64,000 nt of DNA from Aquella oligotrophica (GTDB lineage Bacteria; Pseudomonadota; Gammaproteobacteria; Burkholderiales; UBA11063), in contig NZ_CP024847.1 in NCBI RefSeq assembly GCF_002892535.1, positions 2,046,001-2,110,000 of the forward strand, written 5' to 3'. Within the stretch, counting starts at the first letter, position 1. Every line of letters begins with the position of its first letter. A program made the translations under genes and the position numbers. This document shows positions 43,249 to 51,691 of this stretch, in pieces. The notes under the pieces were generated by a model. It did not search any database. It was not told the origin of the DNA and saw nothing but the letters and a program-made list of their open reading frames with translations.

Positions 43249-44922
43249 TTAGAGTAATCCTTTGGTCGAAGGTAAACTATCACCAGTTTGTTTAATTGCC
43301 TGATTTAGCGCTTTAGCACAAGCCTTAAATAAACCTTCTACCATATGATGGGCATTCTCTCCGCTAACTTTTAGGTGAATCGCTGCCTGTAGCTGATCTG
43401 ACAAACTCAAGAAAAAGTGCTCAACCATTTCTACCGGAAAATTACCGATCAATGGAGTCTGATATTCTGCTTCATAAACAAGAACTCCACGACCACTAAG
43501 ATCAATAGTAGCAAAGGCACAGGATTCATCCATCGGCAGGACAAAACCATAACGGTTGATTCCACGTTTATCACCCAACGCCTGACGTAAGGCATTACCC
43601 AATGCAATCGCAACATCTTCAACCGTATGATGATAATCAATATGTGTATCACCCTCAGCAACAAGCTTCAGGCTAAATCCGCCATGTTTAGCCAATTGCT
43701 CCAGCATATGATCAAAAAAGCCTACCCCGGTATGAATTTGTATTGGACTGGTTTGATCCAAATTAACCTCTACAGTTATTCTGGTTTCATTAGTATTTCT
43801 AATAACTGTAGCTGTGCGTTCAACCTTAGCTAGATTATCAAGTTTTGCACCTAATGCCGCTAATACAAGGTTATTTTCTTCTGGAGTACCTATACTGATA
43901 CGTAAAGTATTGGCAACATCCTTAGCACGATTCCTAATTACTATACCTTTAGCAAGGACATCTTTATATATTTTGCCTCCATTTTCAACTTTAAAAAGAA
44001 TAAAGTTAGCCTTACTAGGATATACTTCTTCTATTCCTGGCAACTGCCGTAGCACTTCCAGCATTCGTTCCCGCTCTGCTTTAAGAATTTCAGTCCGGCT
44101 GTGTACCAGCTGCAACCCTAAAGGTGATAATAACTGATGGGCTAATCTAACACAAGGCTCTGGTAGTGGATATGGAGCTAAGACCTTACGTGACACAGTA
44201 ATAATATCAGGATGAGCCAAAAGGCTACCAATTCGAACACCTGCAAAACCATAGGCTTTGGAAAGGGTTTTCATTGTAACAAGGTTTGGATAATCTTTTA
44301 ATAAAGAAGCGGCTGACTCTGTATCAGCAAATTCAATATAGGCCTCATCAACAGCAATAATTGCTTGTGGTAATGATTTGGCAATAGCTTCAATTTTATC
44401 CAGAGAAATTATGTTTCCAGTCGGATTATTTGGCGTACATAAAAAAACTATCTTAACTTTTTCTGCTTTAGCCGTTGCAATAATTTTAGCATGTGGAAAT
44501 TCAAAACCATCTTCTTCCGATAATGCCACTTTTACAACCTCAACACCAGCAGTATCCGCCGCAACTTGATACATTCCATAGGTTGGTGGAGTAATCAAAA
44601 TTTTGTCTTTATACGCAATACAAAATACACGGATAATTAGATCAATAATCTCATCCATGCCGCGTGCAACCAGAATTTGATCGTTTTTCACCCCATAAAT
44701 AGCAGCCAACCTTGCCAATAAAGCTATTGGTTGCGGATCGGGGTAACGATTTGCCTTACTCACCTCAATACTTTGTGGATATGGAATATAAGGGTTCTCA
44801 TTCGCATCCATCTGTATCATTCCGGATAGATCACCCATCTCTGAACGAGCAGAGCTATATGCTGCAAGTTTAAGAATCTCCGGACGAACGATACCATTTA
44901 ACCATTCCATTTTATTACTCAT
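43249..44922 (-). CDS. hisCB: Fused histidinol-phosphate aminotransferase - imidazoleglycerol-phosphate dehydratase
   Basis: One 557-aa chain with two histidine enzymes. Residues about 1-360 are HisC: MIQMDANENPY, CTPNNPTGN, AVDEAYIEF, and the PLP lysine in TLSKAYGFAGVRIG. Residues about 365-557 are the IGPD domain of HisB: HTGVGFFDHM, HIDYHHTVEDVAIALG, PMDESCAF and HHMVEGLFKACA, with all metal-binding histidines present. No phosphatase domain is attached, unlike E. coli HisB. IGPD acts one step before HisC. No stop or frameshift lies between the domains. It is the last gene of a minus-strand run that includes hisD. Confidence 0.93.
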   Translation of the reverse strand: MSNKMEWLNGIVRPEILKLAAYSSARSEMGDLSGMIQMDANENPYIPYPQSIEVSKANRYPDPQPIALLARLAAIYGVKNDQILVARGMDEIIDLIIRVFCIAYKDKILITPPTYGMYQVAADTAGVEVVKVALSEEDGFEFPHAKIIATAKAEKVKIVFLCTPNNPTGNIISLDKIEAIAKSLPQAIIAVDEAYIEFADTESAASLLKDYPNLVTMKTLSKAYGFAGVRIGSLLAHPDIITVSRKVLAPYPLPEPCVRLAHQLLSPLGLQLVHSRTEILKAERERMLEVLRQLPGIEEVYPSKANFILFKVENGGKIYKDVLAKGIVIRNRAKDVANTLRISIGTPEENNLVLAALGAKLDNLAKVERTATVIRNTNETRITVEVNLDQTSPIQIHTGVGFFDHMLEQLAKHGGFSLKLVAEGDTHIDYHHTVEDVAIALGNALRQALGDKRGINRYGFVLPMDESCAFATIDLSGRGVLVYEAEYQTPLIGNFPVEMVEHFFLSLSDQLQAAIHLKVSGENAHHMVEGLFKACAKALNQAIKQTGDSLPSTKGLL

Positions 44923-45001
44923 ATTTCACCTATTAAAATTTTTCTTGATATACTTGCAGTGACTTAATAAGAATGTTTTATTAGCCCACTGTCTTTATTA
45001 T

Positions 45002-45241
45002 TTATAGCCGCCTAATTAATTGCCTAGCCCATTCTTGAGTGCAATTCAAAGAGTTAGTTTTATTACCCGCGATTATCGAGGTTTGTAATGAAAAATTAGC
45101 ATCACTATTATCCAATAGATAAATCTCATCTAAATAATCTTTAACTAATACCAGATTATCCGCCGACTCATGAAAACGACGACGCACAATTGCTATAGCT
45201 AAATTACTTATCAGCAATATTTGGCGGAATTCCAAAACCAT
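45002..45241 (-). CDS. Possible small protein after the four-helix membrane gene
   Basis: A 79-aa frame overlapping the end of the membrane-protein gene by 38 bp. Its ATG lies inside that gene; later TTG or GTG starts would shorten it. The residues after the overlap (RRRFHESADNLVLVKDYLDE onward) look protein-like but match no family I know. It may be a third cassette gene, or the remnant of a larger gene. Confidence 0.3.
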   Translation of the reverse strand: MVLEFRQILLISNLAIAIVRRRFHESADNLVLVKDYLDEIYLLDNSDANFSLQTSIIAGNKTNSLNCTQEWARQLIRRL

Positions 45242-45653
45242 AAAAACAAACTATTTCCCACAATGCAAATCCAGACAAAATTAAATTAAAAATTAAAATA
45301 GCATTTACACACATTACAAAATATTGATTTTCAATACCAGATTTCTCAAGCATAATTAGCAAAATAGTAAGGAAGAACAACACCACTAATAAGGTCAGGT
45401 TATGTTTAATTTGCATCTTTATCGGAATGAGATATTTTATATAAATTTTATTCTTTTCTGCTCTATCTAAGAACATATTAAACACACCAAGTGCTGTAGC
45501 ACAATTAACGCTCAGAATAATACCTATAATTGTTATTGTATTTTCTATTAAAAATTTATTAGTACTATTTATTAAGTTAACATTTCTAAATGTCAATACA
45601 GATACAATTATCGGCAGCAATAAAGCACTTGTAAAGCTAATGATTTTATACAT
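45204..45653 (-). CDS. Four-helix membrane protein, RexB-like layout
   Basis: A 149-aa protein with four hydrophobic helices (about 4-22, 38-60, 83-105, 115-140) and a basic loop between helices 2 and 3 (RAEKNKIYIKYLIPIKMQIK). Length, four-helix topology and the charged middle loop resemble lambda RexB (144 aa), an ion-channel-forming exclusion protein, though I see no reliable residue identity. It starts 3 bp after the stop of the 280-aa gene, so the two are co-expressed. Function unknown; a membrane effector is the working guess. Confidence 0.6.
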   Translation of the reverse strand: MYKIISFTSALLLPIIVSVLTFRNVNLINSTNKFLIENTITIIGIILSVNCATALGVFNMFLDRAEKNKIYIKYLIPIKMQIKHNLTLLVVLFFLTILLIMLEKSGIENQYFVMCVNAILIFNLILSGFALWEIVCFYGFGIPPNIADK

Positions 45654-45656
45654 ACA

Positions 45657-46499
45657 CTAATCCCTACTAAATAACTCTGTTACTATATTGACGATTGTAC
45701 TTTCATTAGTTAAATTATCTGAAAATATTTCTACAGACCTTTCAATTATCTCATTATTTGATTCCGAGTTATAACAAGTAGATCGTTTAGAGTAGACTTT
45801 TAAACTAGCAGCACCTTTTGAAGTATCATCTAGAACTTCCTCCATAAATTTATGACTATTTTTATTATTCAGTTCTAAACCAGTTGAGCTTGCTGAGGAA
45901 TTTTCAATAACAATCTTGGTTTCTTGAGCATTCATATTTTCAGCAAGTTCCTTAGATAGGTCAGTCAGAGCTTTATGGCTAAATAAATTTTTTGGTGCAT
46001 ACGTTATTATTAATTTTGTAACAAGATGACCTTCAATAGCATCCCAAAAATGATCCTTTGCTAAATTTTCTGGATTAATAAATATCTTATGATCTTCATT
46101 GTTATTTATTTTTCCAGCTAGTGCCTTTAACAGAGAATATACATTAGTTGATAAACCTTTATTACACTGTAAATATATATTTTGAGCATTTTTATCAACT
46201 TCAACACTATGGTTTAAATTTATGATTACAAATGCAAACTCATATTCATTATTAGTATTTCTAGCTAATGTATCATCATAATATGGGTGTTCAGAATAAC
46301 GCCCAATAGTCCCCAATACAACGTTTAAGGAGTCACTAAAATATCTAAATGTATATTCATAACTGTTACCATAGTACTCAAATTTATATCTTGCTTTGAA
46401 AATTTTTGACAGAAACTCATCTTTTGATTGGTTTTCATTAAGTAGAGTATGGTTTTCTGTAATAAAATATCTAAATTTTTGAAATTTAAGTGTCTTCAT
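45657..46499 (-). CDS. Soluble 280-aa protein, possible RexA/DUF4747-like sensor
   Basis: A 280-aa protein with no signal or membrane helix. It begins KFQKFRYFITENHTLLNEN and has a mid-section FWDAIEGHLVTKLIITYAPK then NLFSHKALTDLSKELAENM and ETKIVIENSS. The order of these segments recalls phage-defence-associated proteins of the DUF4747/RexA type (RexA is 279 aa), but the resemblance is only of layout and spaced hydrophobic residues. It pairs with the four-helix membrane gene 3 bp downstream and sits inside a his gene run. No catalytic motif is visible. Confidence 0.55.
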   Translation of the reverse strand: MKTLKFQKFRYFITENHTLLNENQSKDEFLSKIFKARYKFEYYGNSYEYTFRYFSDSLNVVLGTIGRYSEHPYYDDTLARNTNNEYEFAFVIINLNHSVEVDKNAQNIYLQCNKGLSTNVYSLLKALAGKINNNEDHKIFINPENLAKDHFWDAIEGHLVTKLIITYAPKNLFSHKALTDLSKELAENMNAQETKIVIENSSASSTGLELNNKNSHKFMEEVLDDTSKGAASLKVYSKRSTCYNSESNNEIIERSVEIFSDNLTNESTIVNIVTELFSRD

Positions 46500-46591
46500 T
46501 AGGGATTTCTTTATGAAAAATTTTGTCTAACATAAATTTTGGTAACATAATATTACTATTTTTTGTTTAATAAATAAACAATTTAGTCAGA

Positions 46592-47056
46592 TTAACTCAT
46601 ATTTTCAGCAAGCTCTTTTAGACGTGCCAACGCTTTTGGCCACACACCATTCATATAATCAAGATACTCTTCTGGGATATCAACATCAATCGTTAGAAGG
46701 CTAATACTATCAAGCTCTTCAAAGGTATAATTTTCAAAACCAGAAGCCCAGAGTTCAACTGCTTCACCCTCAGTAATTTCCTGATCACCATCAAGAATAC
46801 CGCGATGATGAATAGAAACAAACTGATTGGGAATATTCTCGGCAATTTCAGCAATCATGCCTCCACGTTTTCCATCTTTCGCCGTGCCAATAAAAAGGAT
46901 TTTACTGCCTTTTAACCAGCTTCCTTCGTAGGTCGAGGTTGGATTAAATGCTGCCGTCCATTCTTCGTAGCTTTGTTTATTGTCAAGCCCTAGCATCAGA
47001 TTATAAACTCTTGCAACCGGAGCATTAATTTCTATCTTAAATTGTAATTTTTGCAT
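46592..47056 (-). CDS. SRPBCC-domain protein (AHSA1-like)
   Basis: A 154-aa cytosolic protein of the START/Bet v1 superfamily: FKIEINAPVARVYNLML at the start, WTAAFNPTSTYEGSWLKGSK, and a C-terminal helix GVWPKALARLKELAENM. Members bind hydrophobic ligands or act as Aha1-like proteins; the ligand is unknown. Located 57 bp downstream of hisD on the same strand. Confidence 0.8.
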   Translation of the reverse strand: MQKLQFKIEINAPVARVYNLMLGLDNKQSYEEWTAAFNPTSTYEGSWLKGSKILFIGTAKDGKRGGMIAEIAENIPNQFVSIHHRGILDGDQEITEGEAVELWASGFENYTFEELDSISLLTIDVDIPEEYLDYMNGVWPKALARLKELAENMS

Positions 47057-47113
47057 TAAAATCCCCTTTTATATAAGGTGCTAGTTATAAGCCATCATAA
47101 AAATCAGTTTATT

Positions 47114-48409
47114 TTACGAATTAAGATGCTGTAATCTAACTGTTACTGCATTTTTATGCGCATCTAAGCCTTCCAAATCAGCCAGCGTTTCTACTACCGG
47201 ACCCAAGGTCTTAATCCCGGAAGCGGATAAATTCTGAAACGAAATCGCTTTCATAAATGCAATTACATCAAGTCCGCTATACATCTGCGCATAGCCATAA
47301 GTCGGCAATACATGATTAGTACCGCTAGCATAATCACCGACTGATTCAGGCGTCCATTCACCAACGAATACTGAGCCAGCATTAATAACTTGTGGTAGAT
47401 AATCTTCAGCATTAGCTATCTGTAAAATCAAATGCTCTGGCGCATACTGGTTAGAAATCACAAAGGCTTCAGCTAAATCTTTGGCAATTATCACGGCACT
47501 TTTAGCCAATGACTGTTTGATTATCTCTTTCCGGGATAAATAAGCAGTTTGCCGTTCTACTTCCTGGTGTACCTTATTGGCTAATTCAGTCGAAGTAGTA
47601 AGCAATATTACTTGGGCAGCAACATCGTGTTCAGCTTGTGCCAGTAAATCGCTTGCGACAAATACAGGATTAGCTTTATCATCGGCAATCACTAAAACTT
47701 CGGATGGACCTGCTGGCATATCAAGTGCAGCACCATTATGCGTTTGCGATACTTGTATCTTAGCTTCGGTTACGTATTTATTGCCCGGACCAAATATCTT
47801 ATAAACTTTGGGGATTGATTCAGTACCAAAAGCTAAAGCGGCTACCGCCTGTGCTCCACCAGCTTTATAAATTGCATCAATGCCACAAGCCTTAGCAGCA
47901 AACAAAATCGCCGGATTAACTAATCCATTTTTACCCGGTGGCGTTACCAAAACCTTAGTCTCACAGCCAGCAATAGTAGCTGGGATTGCCAGCATCAATA
48001 ACGTAGAAACAAGCGGCGCAGTCCCACCCGGAATGTATAATCCAACTTTCTCTATTGGTCGATATAATTTACCCAGTTTAGCACCATTCCGTTCAAATTC
48101 AAATGATTTCGGACAACTTATATTATGATAATGACGAATATTATCAATCGCAGTTAAAATCGCCTGTTTCTCATCATTGCTTAGGCTCTCGATTGCCTTA
48201 TACTCATCTTCACTTACCAATAAGCAATCAAGCTTGGCACCATCAAATTTGGCTGCATATTCCAATAAAGCCTTATCACCATTCTGCCGTACATTGGCAA
48301 TGATTTCTTTAACCTGACGAATTAAGGCTTCATCATCACTCGCCTGGCTACGTGCCAACACCAATTTTCTCTCGGTTTGTGATAATTGCCCCCAAATAAC
48401 CACACGCAT
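47114..48409 (-). CDS. hisD: Histidinol dehydrogenase
   Basis: Oxidises L-histidinol to L-histidine in two NAD-dependent steps. The 431-aa protein contains YIPGGTAPLVSTLLMLAIPA, GPGNKYVTEAKIQ, DMPAGPSEVLVIAD, AEHDVAAQVIL and YAPEHLILQ, all hisD signatures with the zinc and catalytic His/Glu residues. It precedes hisCB on the same strand but is separated from it by the SRPBCC gene and the two- or three-gene cassette, where his operons usually have hisD next to hisC. Confidence 0.97.
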   Translation of the reverse strand: MRVVIWGQLSQTERKLVLARSQASDDEALIRQVKEIIANVRQNGDKALLEYAAKFDGAKLDCLLVSEDEYKAIESLSNDEKQAILTAIDNIRHYHNISCPKSFEFERNGAKLGKLYRPIEKVGLYIPGGTAPLVSTLLMLAIPATIAGCETKVLVTPPGKNGLVNPAILFAAKACGIDAIYKAGGAQAVAALAFGTESIPKVYKIFGPGNKYVTEAKIQVSQTHNGAALDMPAGPSEVLVIADDKANPVFVASDLLAQAEHDVAAQVILLTTSTELANKVHQEVERQTAYLSRKEIIKQSLAKSAVIIAKDLAEAFVISNQYAPEHLILQIANAEDYLPQVINAGSVFVGEWTPESVGDYASGTNHVLPTYGYAQMYSGLDVIAFMKAISFQNLSASGIKTLGPVVETLADLEGLDAHKNAVTVRLQHLNS

Positions 48410-48456
48410 AACTACTCCAATAAGTTAATTATATAAAATTTAAATTGATCAAACTG

Positions 48457-49749
48457 CTATAAAATGATACTATAAAGAATCAGGAAAACCACCTGTACCA
48501 TGGTAACTGTCAAACCATTTTTTATCATAGCTTTGATATTTTCACTCTCAGCAAATCCCATTGCTGCAAACATATTTGCACCCGGATAAGCAAAATTAGT
48601 AATTCTAGTTGCCAAAAGCATGCTAAATGCAAAAGTAGTCGCTGTTAACTGCATTTCAATTGCAGCTGGTGAAAACATTTCATGCAACATCTTGATCACT
48701 GCAGCTGAAGCAGCTGGCATTCCAAAAGCTCCAGTTACCCCAATTAATATTGAAAGCATGGATTTACCACCAAACTTCTCAAGAGGAATAAATAATTCAG
48801 TTAAAGCTTTAAACCCACCAGCATTTTGTACTAGATCTAGCATTGGACCTAATAAGACGAAGATGAAAAACAAATGAAAATTCTTTTTCATCCCATCAAC
48901 CAATAATTCAAAAATTCTACTTAATTTTACTCCACCTGATAGACCAGTAATCAGAGCCAAAAATAGCATAACAAATATTACAAAAGAAGTTTTTGCCTTA
49001 AAAGTCAAACCATAAACCACACAAGCAATAAAAGCCAAAATAAAAATTATTGTTGCAAGATTTTGACGTTTTGTTGGGGTAAAACGTTCTTCATTCGGGT
49101 CGTGATAAAAAACTTCATGACTATATTGAGTTTGTAATTTCCCAGCCATAACCCAAGTAGTAATAAGCGTAACTAAGGCAATCGGAATCGCCGCATGAGT
49201 AAGCATTACACCATAACTGATACTAGTAATACCAAGTAAGGCAACCACGGGTGGTGCAAATGGACCTAGAATTAAAGCTTCCTCACCAGCTGCCTGCATC
49301 AATACTGCCAGACTTGGACGAGACAATCCGACACTTGCCGCTATTGGGCGTAAAATTGGCGCTAGTATTGCTAATCCACCGGCCAGAGTTCCTAATACAG
49401 CAACGATAACTACCGAAGATAAAACCACACCAATTTTTACCCTAGTCTGGGTATTTACCCCAATGCCATAAACAATTTTATGCACCATAGTATGGCTAAC
49501 TTTAGTTTCATTAAGTACCTCACCAAGACCACGTCCAAGCATAATTATAAAACCAACCAGTGCCAGAAATGACCCCAGTGCACTTTCCATTACCTTACCA
49601 ATTTCAAGTGGTGATGACCAGTTAAAAATGAAACCGATTCCAACGCAAATTGCGGTTGCAACTAGTGGTTCAACATTCCTAAATACTAAAATTGCATAGA
49701 TAACAATCACAGAAAGACTTGCTAACTGTAAATAAAAGTGCCAATCCAT
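48457..49749 (-). CDS. Membrane transporter, ion-transporter superfamily
   Basis: A 430-aa protein with about eleven to twelve membrane helices. ATG 49749 is chosen because GGGGG lies 5 bp upstream; the longer in-frame ORF would overlap the epimerase gene. Motifs such as GTLAGGLAILAPILRPIA, AAGEEALILGPFAPP and GAFGMPAASAAVIKML recall GntP/CitM-type (ion transporter superfamily) permeases, but I cannot name the family. Gene order (thioesterase, dipeptide epimerase, transporter) suggests uptake of a dipeptide, amino acid or organic acid. Confidence 0.7.
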   Translation of the reverse strand: MDWHFYLQLASLSVIVIYAILVFRNVEPLVATAICVGIGFIFNWSSPLEIGKVMESALGSFLALVGFIIMLGRGLGEVLNETKVSHTMVHKIVYGIGVNTQTRVKIGVVLSSVVIVAVLGTLAGGLAILAPILRPIAASVGLSRPSLAVLMQAAGEEALILGPFAPPVVALLGITSISYGVMLTHAAIPIALVTLITTWVMAGKLQTQYSHEVFYHDPNEERFTPTKRQNLATIIFILAFIACVVYGLTFKAKTSFVIFVMLFLALITGLSGGVKLSRIFELLVDGMKKNFHLFFIFVLLGPMLDLVQNAGGFKALTELFIPLEKFGGKSMLSILIGVTGAFGMPAASAAVIKMLHEMFSPAAIEMQLTATTFAFSMLLATRITNFAYPGANMFAAMGFAESENIKAMIKNGLTVTMVQVVFLILYSIIL

Positions 49750-49780
49750 TTTACCCCCAAGTAGTAAATTTATATCTAAT

Positions 49781-50881
49781 CTATAACGCTCTTGTAGCCA
49801 CGGTTTGAAGCCCATCAATATGTTCTATTCCAAGACCAGGACTCTCTGAAAGACTCAGAGTTGCTCCATTAAGTATAACCCCACCAATAACTGGATTAGT
49901 TTTAATCATTGTAATTGGATCAAGATCAACAAAGTGGATATTCGCGCGACTAACAATAAAACTTGCCATGGCTGCTAGTCCAATTGGCGACTCAAGCATA
50001 CAACCTGCCATACACGGAATATTGTGGCTAGTAGCAAGATCATAAATCCCACGCGCAGCATAAATTCCAGCTGATTTCATTAATTTGATATTGATACCAT
50101 CAGCTATGTTTTCACTGATAATTTTTAATGCATCACGAATACCAAATACCGACTCATCAGCATAAATTGGTAATTTAGAATTATCTCGGACATATTTTAA
50201 ATTAGCATAATCCCACGCTTTAACTGGCTGTTCGACCATCGCAATATTGACTTTACCTGACACCAGCTGTTCAATAATATTAAGTGCAGATTTAGCATCC
50301 CACCCCTGATTGGCATCGGTAACAATATTAATACTATCCCCAACAGCATCACGAATTGACTTAATGCGGATGATGTCTTCATCTGGGTTCAAACCAACTT
50401 TAATCTTGAGGGTTTCAAAACCCTGACTAATAAATAGTCTAGCATCAGCAACCATTTCAGATACATCCTTGACACTGATAGTCGTCAGAATTTTTACTTC
50501 AGGTTTGCCACCACCAAGGAATTTATAAAGAGGTATCCCCATTCCTTTAGCCACCAGATCATGAATCGCAATATCAAAGGCAGCTTTAGCAGAGTTATTA
50601 TTTACAAGAGAGATATTTATCTCACGTAGAATATTTTCATAGTTATCAAGACTAGCACCCAAAAATTTATTTGCTAGTAACTGTAGTCCGCCAATTATTG
50701 ATTCCTGACTATCCCCAGTGATTACTGGAGTTGAAGCTGCCGAACCATAAGCAATATGTCCGGTATCAGTTTTTAGAATAACCACGATATCTTCCACATG
50801 CTCCGTCCTACGTAAGGCAGTAATAAATGGGCGGATCAGTGGAATTTGTAATTTAGCAATAGAAATTTCGGTAATTTGCAT
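49781..50881 (-). CDS. Dipeptide epimerase, enolase superfamily (L-Ala-D/L-Glu epimerase type)
   Basis: Likely epimerises murein-derived L-Ala-D-Glu for peptidoglycan recycling. The 366-aa protein shows the muconate-lactonising subgroup features: LKIKVG with the first acid-base lysine near residue 160, VTDANQGW, VEQPV and YADESVF as the three metal ligands, and GINIKLMKSAGI with the second lysine. Substrate specificity cannot be fixed by eye; other dipeptides are possible. It starts in a TAATG overlap with the thioesterase stop. Confidence 0.88.
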   Translation of the reverse strand: MQITEISIAKLQIPLIRPFITALRRTEHVEDIVVILKTDTGHIAYGSAASTPVITGDSQESIIGGLQLLANKFLGASLDNYENILREINISLVNNNSAKAAFDIAIHDLVAKGMGIPLYKFLGGGKPEVKILTTISVKDVSEMVADARLFISQGFETLKIKVGLNPDEDIIRIKSIRDAVGDSINIVTDANQGWDAKSALNIIEQLVSGKVNIAMVEQPVKAWDYANLKYVRDNSKLPIYADESVFGIRDALKIISENIADGINIKLMKSAGIYAARGIYDLATSHNIPCMAGCMLESPIGLAAMASFIVSRANIHFVDLDPITMIKTNPVIGGVILNGATLSLSESPGLGIEHIDGLQTVATRAL

Positions 50882-51279
50882 TAGTTTTCTTCCATTTTCA
50901 GTGGAATAGGTTTTCCATTATTATCTATAGCTACGTAGGTGAAGATTCCTTTAGTAACCAGTTTTGATTCCCTAGTAGTATAGTTATATGTCCAAGTTTG
51001 TAAACTGACTTGGATTGAAGTCCGCCCACGCTTAATTATATTGGCATAACAAGCAACCAGATCACCTATTTTTACTGGATTGATAAATGACATTCCCTCT
51101 ATCGCAACTGTAGCCGCTCGCCCTGATGATGATAAAGACTTGGCAACAATAGCTCCACCCAAATCCATTTGGGATAAGACCCAGCCACCGAAGATATCAC
51201 CATTGGCATTGGTATCACCCGGCATCGCAATTGTTTGAATAACCAGCTCACCTTCCGCAGGAATTGATTTAACTGACAT
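50881..51279 (-). CDS. Acyl-CoA thioesterase, YciA-like
   Basis: A 132-aa single hotdog-fold thioesterase: AMPGDTNANGDIFGGWVLSQMD carries the catalytic Asp/Asn-Gly-x-Phe motif (given in part), followed by FINPVKIGDLVACYA and RGRTSIQVSLQTW. Hydrolyses acyl-CoAs in the cytosol. It heads the minus-strand run down to hisCB. Confidence 0.92.
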   Translation of the reverse strand: MSVKSIPAEGELVIQTIAMPGDTNANGDIFGGWVLSQMDLGGAIVAKSLSSSGRAATVAIEGMSFINPVKIGDLVACYANIIKRGRTSIQVSLQTWTYNYTTRESKLVTKGIFTYVAIDNNGKPIPLKMEEN

Positions 51280-51520
51280 AATTTACACTCCAATTTAATC
51301 TCATACGATATTGTAATGCGGCTAGACTTTTATATGTTTTAAAAGTAAGGGCATTAAACCTCTTTTATGCTCAATCAGGTTAAAGAAACAGGTTAGGAAA
51401 GAAGGCTATTACACACTTTCCCCAGCATACTAGGTTTTACAGGTCATTATTCAAATTTAGCAATAGCTTTTATTTAACTAAACTTTCTTGCATTCTTTAG
51501 AACTATCACAAATATTAAAT

Positions 51521-51553
51521 CAAAAATGGGAACTAGTTATGCAAAAATGGGAA
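51521..51553. repeat. Direct repeat CAAAAATGGGAA x2 with 21-bp spacing
   Basis: Copies at 51521-51532 and 51542-51553 are identical. A 21-bp period places them on the same DNA face, as in binding sites for a dimeric or tandem regulator. A TATAAT on the plus strand follows at 51576-51581. Confidence 0.55.
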
Positions 51554-51624
51554 TATGTTTTATTATTGTCTAATCTATAATAGCTGTTTCAAGGCTTTGA
51601 CTAAATCATACCTTGTATTCAGAT

Positions 51625-51660
51625 TGACCTGCAATATCTGCCATGCAGGTCACCCTTTTT
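51625..51660 (+). terminator. Plus-strand terminator without an annotated gene
   Basis: TGACCTGCA (51625-51633) and TGCAGGTCA (51644-51652) form a perfect 9-bp stem followed by CCCTTTTT. On the minus strand no U-run follows the stem, so it does not suit dsbD. It may end a small RNA starting about 51588. Confidence 0.6.
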
Positions 51661-51691
51661 AATAATTACAGATAAAATAAACACAATCAAC

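Larger units (their letters stand above)
51280..51691. other. Intergenic region with direct repeats and an orphan plus-strand terminator
   Basis: Gap of 412 bp between dsbD and the thioesterase gene (both minus). It holds a 12-bp direct repeat 21 bp apart, a TATAAT, and a plus-strand terminator, described separately. No ORF with a ribosome site was seen. Confidence 0.5.

Noticed and set aside
45002-46499. Rex-like cassette as part of a prophage
   Set aside because: No integrase, repressor, portal or other phage genes and no attachment repeats were found around it; a stand-alone cassette fits better.
51625-51652. Hairpin as the dsbD terminator
   Set aside because: On the minus strand the stem is not followed by U residues; the U-run is only on the plus strand.
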